Shown here one piece after another: positions 57,355 to 64,000 of a stretch of 64,000 nt of DNA. The stretch lies in NCBI GenBank assembly GCA_020747015.1, contig JAGTJM010000020.1, forward strand, positions 496,001-560,000, written 5' to 3'. This DNA is from Pyrenochaeta sp. MPI-SDFR-AT-0127 (taxonomy: Eukaryota > Ascomycota > Dothideomycetes > Pleosporales > Cucurbitariaceae). The notes under the pieces were generated by a model that did not search any database, was not told where the DNA came from, and worked only from the letters and a program-made list of their open reading frames with translations. Each line of letters starts with the position of its first letter. The stretch's first letter is position 1. The position numbers were made by a program, and so were the translations under genes.

Positions 57355-60300
57355 ATGACCAGTAATGCAAACTCGGTCCTGAACGCATCCTCGCTCTCGG
57401 TCGCTGTCCCGCCCGCCCAGCTCGACGACCGTCCCCGCAGCCCGCGCTCTCCACGCCTGGCTCGCAAGGCCGCGTCGCCGTCGTCAAAGGAAAACCACCC
57501 GCTGCCGCAGAATGGCCACGACGGCCACGACGAGGACGCAGAGGGCGAGTCCGAGGCCGAGACGGTCGTCCTCTCGCGCGACGAAGACCAGCCCGACAAG
57601 AAGCCCATCAAGACGGAGCGCCTCGACGACGACGACCATGACCCGTCGATGCAGCTGCGCGCCATCAAAGAGCAGTCGCGTGCGCTTTCGCCGCAGTCCA
57701 ACGGCCGCCGTCGCTCCAGCAATGGCAAGGTCGTCAAGATCAACGGCGCCAAGCACGGCTCTGACCACGACGCAAAGAGCCCCATTCCCACTTCACCAAG
57801 CAGCCTGACCACCTCGCGGCACACAAAAGACACGAGCCCCACCGACTCGTCCAAGTCGCCGCCCCAGGCCGCCATCTCGCCTACCCAGACCACCACGCGC
57901 GGCCGCAGTGCCTCGACGGTCGAGAACCGAAAGCGCAAGCTGCGCGATGGCTCGCTCCCCAAGTCCATCGAGCCTCCGCGACAAAAGGCCAAAACCGAAG
58001 GATTGAAGGATACGCGCCAGCCCAATTCTCCCGCAACGCCAGGCTTTGGCCGTCCGCACAAGCGTTCGCAGTCGACCCAGTCCATTGCCACGGGTACAGC
58101 GGGAAGAAAACGCCGCGAAGTCACAGCTCTGGCCCTTTCCACAGAGCGCAAGCACTGGTCCGAATCGAGCTCAGAACACTCCACCTCGCCACAGCCCGCA
58201 GTCCTCCAACACAACCGCGTGAAGCGTTCGTCACATCGTGCCTTGACATCCCCCGCCCGCAACATGCCAATGCGGAAAACGGACAGGTTCGGCGCAACAC
58301 GGCTTGCTCGAGAAGCTGAAAAGGGCGACTTGGACGCCGTCAAGGAAGCCTTCGAAGACGCTGCTGACGAACTAGACTCGGTCGACTACGCAGGCATCGC
58401 CCCGTTGCAGAAGGCCGCCTTGCATGGCTGGGCAGACGTGGTCGAATTCCTCATCAGCAAAGGATGCCGCACCGACTGTGAAAGCAACGACCGAGATACT
58501 CCGCTTATCGACGCTGTTGAGAACGGCCACCTCGATGTGGTCAAGCTGCTTCTCAACCAAGGGCACGTCAATCCGCATCACCAGAACAAGAAGGGCCAGC
58601 GCGCAATCGACGTACTAGACTACGAAGATGAGGATGCCGAGGAATTGGAAAAGGAGCTCAGGGAAGCAATGAAGAGAGAGGTCGACACCTCCTCCAACAA
58701 TGACCCACCAGGACGGAAGCAGGCAAAGACTGCGTCGCGCCTACTATACAATGAGTACAACATTGAGACGCTGATCGAGAAAGCTGGCGATGGCGACATT
58801 TCTGCTGTCGGAGAGCTGATCAACAGCAACATCAAGCCCAACATTACTTGTGGTGTAGCGGCCGCAAGAGGAGGACACTACGACATTCTCAGTATACTAC
58901 TTGCCAGTGGCCTGAAAGCAGACCCCGATCCGTCCAAGCACCCAGAAACACCCATGACAGTAGCCATTGGCAGAGGACACCTGAGAATCATTGAATTGCT
59001 GCTTGAACAGGACGTGTTTGACCCCACTCGGCGAAACAAGGAGAATAAGACCTACTATGAGATATCGGAGGATCGAGGAGGCCCAAAGTGGGAGCAGGAG
59101 AGGGATATGTTGAAGCGTGCGTACGATGAGCATAGGGGAGCGCACAGAAGTCCTCGGAGAGCCAAAAAAGAGGCACCCAACCCGTCAGCCATGCGCATAA
59201 AGAGAGAGTCGTCGCCTCGAAGAGACCGTTCGATCTCACCACGGTCCGAATCAAAACGCACTCAAGTCACGAAATCAAACGCAGGCTCCGCTGCACCACA
59301 GAAATCGAGACGCTTGTTATCGGGTAAAGAAAAGGCAACTCGAGAGGGCCAAAGACGGAAGCAGGTCGTAGACGAGGCTTCATCGGAAGAAGAAAGCGAA
59401 GATGATGTGCGGCCGCCTACAAGAAAGGTCAAGCCTCGATCGTACAGCGAAGGCGGAGAAGCCAAACCCGCCAGGAAGGCGCTCAAAGCACGTTCAGACG
59501 ATAACGAGACCAAGAGGCCAGCCCGTGCGCATCCAGACGAAAGCGACGAGGACCATGGTGCGGAACAGCCAACGAAACCTCGCGCAAAACCCATCAAATC
59601 CCACAGTGCAAAACCCACGCCCGAGGTTGATTCTCCAGACGAACGAAAACCACTCAAAAACAAGATCAAATACAAGAAAATGGAAGACAAGATCAGGAAA
59701 CGAAAGCTATCTGATGCATCCGCCGACGATATTAGTGTGAAGAAAACGCCCACTGCGTCTGCCAAGTCTACACCTGCGCCTCCCGAGAGAACTGCAACCC
59801 CGGACGTGGAACGCGCGCGCCGTCAGGAAGAGCTGAGAGCACAAGTTGAGGCGAAACGCAAAGCTGCAGAAGCAGCCGCCGAGGCTGAAGCTCGTAAGAA
59901 GGAAGAGGAGGAAATTGCCCGCAAGGCCGCTGAAGAGGAGGAAGCAAGAAAGAAGGCCGAAGCCGAGGCAGAGGCACAACGACTTGCAGAAGAGGCAGAG
60001 GCAGCACGCAGGCGCGAGGAGGAAGAGGCGCGGCGTCTGGCTGAGGAGGAGGCCGAAAGACAAAAGAAACTGGCAGCTCGACAAGACCGCATTTCGAAGC
60101 TTCCACGAGCTTTACGACGAGCATGTGAGCTCCGCAGTAACCGGCCCCTCCATTTCTCTGGCGAGGAACTAGGCGTATCCGTAGTCTTCCTTCCGCTCCT
60201 CTACGCAACTGCCCAAGACCTTCGCGACGAACAGGCTGTACCCAATAAGACCTACATCTGCTCATTCCAGCTGGTTGGCATCCTAGGCCTCCCCGAACTC

Positions 60301-60753
60301 GATCTTGCACACCTCGACTCTCCGTACTCAGACTGGCCACGTATCCCAGTCACGCGTAAGCAACGAGACATTATCCTGCGCCACTACGATATTGCTCTCC
60401 TCGCCCAAGACTTCCAGTTTCCCATGGAAGGCACGCCCGAATTCGACTATGCCAAGATACAAGAGAGCATCAAAGAGGCCAAGAGTCAATTCTTAAACAT
60501 GGAAGGCCTATATTGGGTTGAGGAATCAGTTTTGCATGCTGAAGTTGAAAAGATCGACTCGTTGAGGCCACTGCTTGACGACATGAAGCCCGAGTGCAAG
60601 ACGAGGCGCATACATCTTGCTGATCTTGACCTCGAGAACAAGTTGGAGAAGAGGCATAGGCCACGAAAAAGCTTCATGGACCTCGTTCTTGAGCAAAATG
60701 GAGCCAACGGCGTTGCTGCTACTGCTACTGCTACTGTTAATGGCAATGGATGA
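57355..60753 (+). CDS. Ankyrin and coiled-coil protein, Hos4-like (Set3 complex)
   Basis: A single exon of 1132 aa from the ATG at 57355 (the codon before it is GTG). Residues 1-310 are disordered, basic and Ser/Pro-rich with NLS-like clusters (RKRKLR). Ankyrin repeats occupy about 315-400 (GIAPLQKAALHGWADVVEFLISKG, DTPLIDAVENGHLDVVKLLL) and 465-560 (VAAARGGHYDILSILLASG, TPMTVAIGRGHLRIIELLL). A charged linker follows, then a very regular Ala/Glu/Lys/Arg coiled coil (about 820-910). A folded C-terminal domain (about 915-1105) starts LPRALRRACELRSNRPLHF. The layout matches fungal Hos4, a subunit of the Set3/Hos2 histone deacetylase complex, so a nuclear transcriptional-repression role is likely; the orthology is inferred. 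The Thr-Ala run near the C terminus comes from a short (GCTACT)-like repeat. Confidence 0.82.
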   Translation: MTSNANSVLNASSLSVAVPPAQLDDRPRSPRSPRLARKAASPSSKENHPLPQNGHDGHDEDAEGESEAETVVLSRDEDQPDKKPIKTERLDDDDHDPSMQLRAIKEQSRALSPQSNGRRRSSNGKVVKINGAKHGSDHDAKSPIPTSPSSLTTSRHTKDTSPTDSSKSPPQAAISPTQTTTRGRSASTVENRKRKLRDGSLPKSIEPPRQKAKTEGLKDTRQPNSPATPGFGRPHKRSQSTQSIATGTAGRKRREVTALALSTERKHWSESSSEHSTSPQPAVLQHNRVKRSSHRALTSPARNMPMRKTDRFGATRLAREAEKGDLDAVKEAFEDAADELDSVDYAGIAPLQKAALHGWADVVEFLISKGCRTDCESNDRDTPLIDAVENGHLDVVKLLLNQGHVNPHHQNKKGQRAIDVLDYEDEDAEELEKELREAMKREVDTSSNNDPPGRKQAKTASRLLYNEYNIETLIEKAGDGDISAVGELINSNIKPNITCGVAAARGGHYDILSILLASGLKADPDPSKHPETPMTVAIGRGHLRIIELLLEQDVFDPTRRNKENKTYYEISEDRGGPKWEQERDMLKRAYDEHRGAHRSPRRAKKEAPNPSAMRIKRESSPRRDRSISPRSESKRTQVTKSNAGSAAPQKSRRLLSGKEKATREGQRRKQVVDEASSEEESEDDVRPPTRKVKPRSYSEGGEAKPARKALKARSDDNETKRPARAHPDESDEDHGAEQPTKPRAKPIKSHSAKPTPEVDSPDERKPLKNKIKYKKMEDKIRKRKLSDASADDISVKKTPTASAKSTPAPPERTATPDVERARRQEELRAQVEAKRKAAEAAAEAEARKKEEEEIARKAAEEEEARKKAEAEAEAQRLAEEAEAARRREEEEARRLAEEEAERQKKLAARQDRISKLPRALRRACELRSNRPLHFSGEELGVSVVFLPLLYATAQDLRDEQAVPNKTYICSFQLVGILGLPELDLAHLDSPYSDWPRIPVTRKQRDIILRHYDIALLAQDFQFPMEGTPEFDYAKIQESIKEAKSQFLNMEGLYWVEESVLHAEVEKIDSLRPLLDDMKPECKTRRIHLADLDLENKLEKRHRPRKSFMDLVLEQNGANGVAATATATVNGNG

Positions 60754-61675
60754 AAGCTGTTTGAAGGCCTTTAGGCTTGATGAATGTACAATTACTTTGG
60801 CGAGCATCTTCGTCAAGACTCGTCTCCATTCCAGCGCCGGATTGCACAAAGCCAGCGGCGCTTGTAGAGAATGTGGAAGACATGTTACGATTGTGAATAC
60901 ATTGTAATGAGATTGGACTAGATGGTACGACGGAATGGCGCCAACAGCGTGGATGCCTTATAAAGTCACTGTTGGCACACTCTGTCAACTGAGGAAAGGG
61001 TGGCGGCTATGGCTGGAGGGAAGATTGAGGACAAGGAGGGAAATTTTGTGCATACTCATAATGAATCACATCCATGATGACAAACCCCCAACAATTCGCA
61101 ATATCCTTTCTACTACACCCTAACACAATCGTAGACCGCCCTTTTTTCCATTTACCTCAACATTTCCCCTTTTTATCCCCGACTATCTCCAAACCCCCCA
61201 CCATCTGAATGCAGCAACCTTGCCTGCTCCCCCCATCTCCATTATGCAAGCCACCAGACGGTTTCGAGCAGGAAGCACTTCCCGAACCGGTTAAAGTACC
61301 AGCCTTTTCGATTCCCATGGTGGGGCTCCTTTCGCTGTAAGATACCCCGCCAGACGCGCGTGAGATGGGCAAAGGGCTCAAGGGCGGCCGAATGACCTTT
61401 TTTACTTAAATTAATAGGACGAATCGGAGCCTTTTTCCTTGCGCCATTGCTGTGTTTTTTCGTGGTCGTTGACGACATCGTTTAATCGAATATCTTTTTA
61501 AGCCGACTGTTGCTGTCTTTGGGAAAGGATAAAGCTTGTCCTGGAGCTTTTTTTTTATAAAAGCTTTTTCCATTAAGAATCGTACATCTGAGTTCTGGAT
61601 CAATAGCAATAACTCATTTCTTCTGCGAGCACTTGTTTTCAGTCTTCAAGTTGACGGATCTTTACAGTCATCACC
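60754..61675. other. Intergenic; no gene seen
   Basis: 3' flank of the ankyrin gene and promoter of the aldo-keto reductase. The last 250 nt are AT-rich with T-runs (61548-61557). No supported gene. Confidence 0.5.
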
Positions 61676-62810
61676 ATGGCTCAGCAAGACGTACCAAAGG
61701 ATCTGCCGGAGATGGAGTACAGATTTGTCGGGAGAAGCGGATTGCAAATTAGTGCCATTTCGCTGGGAGGATGGTTGACGTATGGCGGTCACGTCGGGGA
61801 TGAGAATACGTTTGCGTGTCTCAAGGCAGCATTTGATGCTGGTGTCAACTTCTTCGACTGCGCGGAGGGCTACTCCAACGGCGAGAGCGAGAGAGTCATG
61901 GGCCGCGCAATCAAGCACTTTGGCTGGAACAGGAGCGACATTGTCGTATCTACAAAGGTAAAAGGAAATCCCCACCACTTCATGTTCAACATAGGCTGAT
62001 GAAGTTATGTGCGCATAGATATACGGCGGAACACATAATTCTGGCCTTCCCGCGCCCCGCAACAAAATCAATAATGTAGGCCTTTCACGCAAACACCTCA
62101 TCGAAGGCACAGAAGCTTCCCTGGAGCGCCTGCAGCTCTCTTATGTCGACATCTTGTACGCACACCGTCCGGACCGGTATACTCCTATTGAAGAAACAGT
62201 GCGTGGATTCAACTTCCTCATCGATTCCGGCAAGGCTCTGTACTGGGGTACGAGCGAGTGGCTCGCAAGTGAGATTGAGGAAGCATGGGCTGTAGCAGAC
62301 CGATTAGGGCTGATCGGCCCCATTGTCGAGCAGCCAGGGTACTCGCTGCTACGCAGGGAAAAAGTGGACGAGGAATTTGCCAATGCAAATCTCTTCACTC
62401 GCCGTGGATTAGGATTGACCACCTTCTCCCCCCTCGCAGGCGGTCTGCTAACAGGTAAATACGTCGACGGCGTGCCCGAAAACTCGCGCTTGAAGCAGTC
62501 AGACGACCCGTACATTCAGAGCGTGCTCAAATCCATTGGCACCGATACGTGGAATGCGCAGCAAGACAAGATCAAGCAGCTCATCAAGATTGCAGAGGGC
62601 CTGGGCACAGATGTCGCTACCCTGTGCATGGCATGGGTTCTCAGCAATAAGAATGTGAGCAGTGCGATTACTGGTGCTAGCCGCCCGGAGCAGATTTATC
62701 AGACTATCAAGGCGGTGGATGTTTACAGGAATCTATCGAAGGAGACGCTGGATCAGATTGAAAAGGTCATGAGGAACAAGCCTGCTGAGTTGACAAAGAG
62801 ATTTATGTAG
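61676..62810 (+). CDS. Aldo-keto reductase, Kv-channel beta-subunit type
   Basis: Two exons, 61676-61957 and 62019-62810, with a 61-nt intron (GTAAAA...GCATAG), give 357 aa. The TIM-barrel AKR tetrad is present: Asp in FFDCAEGYSNGE, Tyr in the same segment, Lys in VVSTK at the exon end, and His in ILYAHRPD. The NADP-binding C-terminal motif (SSAITGASRPEQIYQTI) matches the AKR6/Kv-beta group. Fungal members reduce aldehydes with NADPH and need not associate with a channel; substrate unknown. The start has a strong context (TCACCATGGC). Confidence 0.93.
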
Positions 62811-63426
62811 ACGGACGTCCGAATGGGGGAACATTAGTCAAAGGTTCGAAGACTGGATGACATGCCTCCTTGAAAACCAGTCGTATGTGATGTACGCCAT
62901 CTTTCTTCGCAATACACTTCACTCCGTTCTCACATAGGAACTCTCTGTACAATATCGACAATCGAAAGGACTAGAGCTACTAAGCGGATTGTGGGACAGC
63001 AAGACCGATCTGAGTTGAGAGAATGCAAGGCATAAGCACAAGCATAACACACGTGTATCTGCACAGACATTGATTGGCAACAACGTCAACAGAACATCAC
63101 TCAAGTGGACATCCACCATCATTTGTCATTTTTATAAGAAAAAGATTTCATTCAGACTACACCTATAGAAGAGAGAAATCAATGAGAAAAGGAAAATCTC
63201 TGCTTCACAAACTATACTAAGCAGTAGAAGAAAACCGTTTCTGAGATAACACGCCGTAGAGCGCCCTATCTCTCAAGTCCCGTCTGGGAGTGTAGAGTTT
63301 GAAGTCGCGCCCAGCGCCTTCAGTGTAGAGAGTGTGTCATCACTAGTACCCAAGCTAAACACCTAAGACACCTCAAGAAATGAAAACTTTCCAAGCGAAT
63401 CGTATTATGGCCAGGCTACTTGAACC
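62811..63426. other. Convergent spacer; no gene seen
   Basis: Between the 3' ends of the aldo-keto reductase and the acidic protein. Confidence 0.5.
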
Positions 63427-64000
63427 TTACGTCATCTCCTCGTCGCTGGCATCCAGGATATCGTACTCCTCATCGGTCATGAAGCCTTCATCATCGGAGT
63501 GAAGAGCAACACTCTCAGCATCCTCAAAGAACTCATCATCAGAAGCAACGGTGACAGTGCGGGCGAATGTGCTCTTCTCGGACACGGGTGACTCTGGCTG
63601 AGCGGTCCTCGTCTCGTAAGTGCTAGATTCCGGGGACTCCTTATCCAGTTGAGGGAATATCATGCCAGAGGCTTGAGGCTCAGGTGCACCCTGGACAGGC
63701 TTCTCCTCCACAGGTAGCTCTGCGGTAGGTTCAGGCGTAGGCTCCTCAGCCTTGGGGGTAGGTTCAGGCTTGATAGTAGCTAGAGCGGCCTCATGCTCCT
63801 TGCGTCGGTTCTCCAGGAGACGCTCAACAGCAGCCTTGCGGACGCGTTGAATGTGCTCCATTTTTTGCTGGTCGACCTGTGGTTGTACATTTTGCTGCAT
63901 CATCTTCATCCTCTCAAGTCTAGCTTGTTGGAGACGCTCATATAGGGGCATAGAAAGACAGGCGGATGCGACTTCCGGTGATGGAACTGGCGACTCTGTC
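63427..64000 (-). CDS. C-terminal part of an acidic, helical protein (partial)
   Basis: The frame runs off the right edge of the window: codons stay open upstream of the ATG at 63951 to position 64000 and continue protein-like (SPVPSPEVASACLS), so that ATG is probably internal. The visible C terminus starts with a Gln/Arg/Met-rich helix (YERLQQARLERMKMMQQ, IQRVRKAAVERLLENRRKEHE), then a Pro/Glu-rich linker, then an acidic tail with repeated Asp-Glu-Glu blocks (SDDEFFEDAES, SDDEGFMTDEEYDIL). I do not recognise the family; the full gene lies mostly outside the window. Confidence 0.7.
   Translation of the reverse strand, partial: TESPVPSPEVASACLSMPLYERLQQARLERMKMMQQNVQPQVDQQKMEHIQRVRKAAVERLLENRRKEHEAALATIKPEPTPKAEEPTPEPTAELPVEEKPVQGAPEPQASGMIFPQLDKESPESSTYETRTAQPESPVSEKSTFARTVTVASDDEFFEDAESVALHSDDEGFMTDEEYDILDASDEEMT

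Noticed and set aside
56811..58343. Long minus-strand frame (510 codons) opposite the ankyrin gene
   Set aside because: Shadow of the GC-rich coding strand; composition is Ser/Arg/Trp-rich without domain, whereas the plus strand encodes clear ankyrin repeats.
59262..59765. Minus-strand frames opposite the Lys/Glu-rich linker of the ankyrin protein
   Set aside because: Typical antisense open frames of Lys/Glu codons; hydrophobic-looking but unsupported.

Overview
This is nuclear DNA of a filamentous ascomycete. Genes are compact, most have one to four introns of about 50-90 nt with GT-AG ends and CTAAC/CTGAC branch sites, and gene content is typically fungal (Ku80, Sfi1, a Hos4-type ankyrin protein, PurU, GH28, S53 and S10 secreted enzymes, an Ecp2/Hce2-like secreted protein). 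The mix of plant-cell-wall and effector-like secreted proteins suggests a plant-associated Dothideomycete, perhaps Pleosporales; that placement is inference. Several long reading frames in this sequence begin with TTG or GTG, so starts and exon joins below were worked out by hand from ATG codons, splice signals and frame.

Layout. 1-12 kb is housekeeping: KH-domain RNA-binding protein (-), zinc alcohol dehydrogenase (-, with a 17-nt exon), Yippee protein (-), TPR/J-domain co-chaperone (+), YwbE-like protein with a C-terminal zinc-finger-like motif (+), then a perfect (ACT)71 microsatellite. 12-34 kb is gene-sparse and rich in secreted products: a Q/A-rich secreted protein whose signal peptide lies on a separate small exon, an unrecognised 624-aa protein, an endopolygalacturonase, a HAD phosphatase (with a 34-nt exon), a sedolisin and a serine carboxypeptidase in tandem, an intron-containing tRNA-Arg(ACG), a Nudix hydrolase, and three successive minus-strand secreted genes: an Hce2/Ecp2-like small cysteine protein, a GPI-anchored protein made of two equal 61-residue repeats, and a second cysteine-rich GPI-anchored protein.

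34-64 kb is again mainly housekeeping: cytosolic isoleucyl-tRNA synthetase, Sfi1, a four-TM membrane protein, an SDR, formyl-THF deformylase, a divergent pair of small paralogues, Ku80, Pin4-type parvulin, Dfg10-type polyprenol reductase, a Hos4-like ankyrin/coiled-coil protein, a Kv-beta-type aldo-keto reductase and the 3' part of an acidic protein running off the end.

Functionally, the polygalacturonase, two acid peptidases and surface/effector-like proteins make an outward-facing block with no shared pathway beyond secretion. The least-described objects are the 61+61 GPI protein, the cysteine-rich GPI neighbour, the divergent paralogue pair (one copy with a reading-frame break that may be spliced out), and the 624-aa orphan. 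No conventional secondary-metabolite cluster, transposon, CRISPR array or viral element was recognised.
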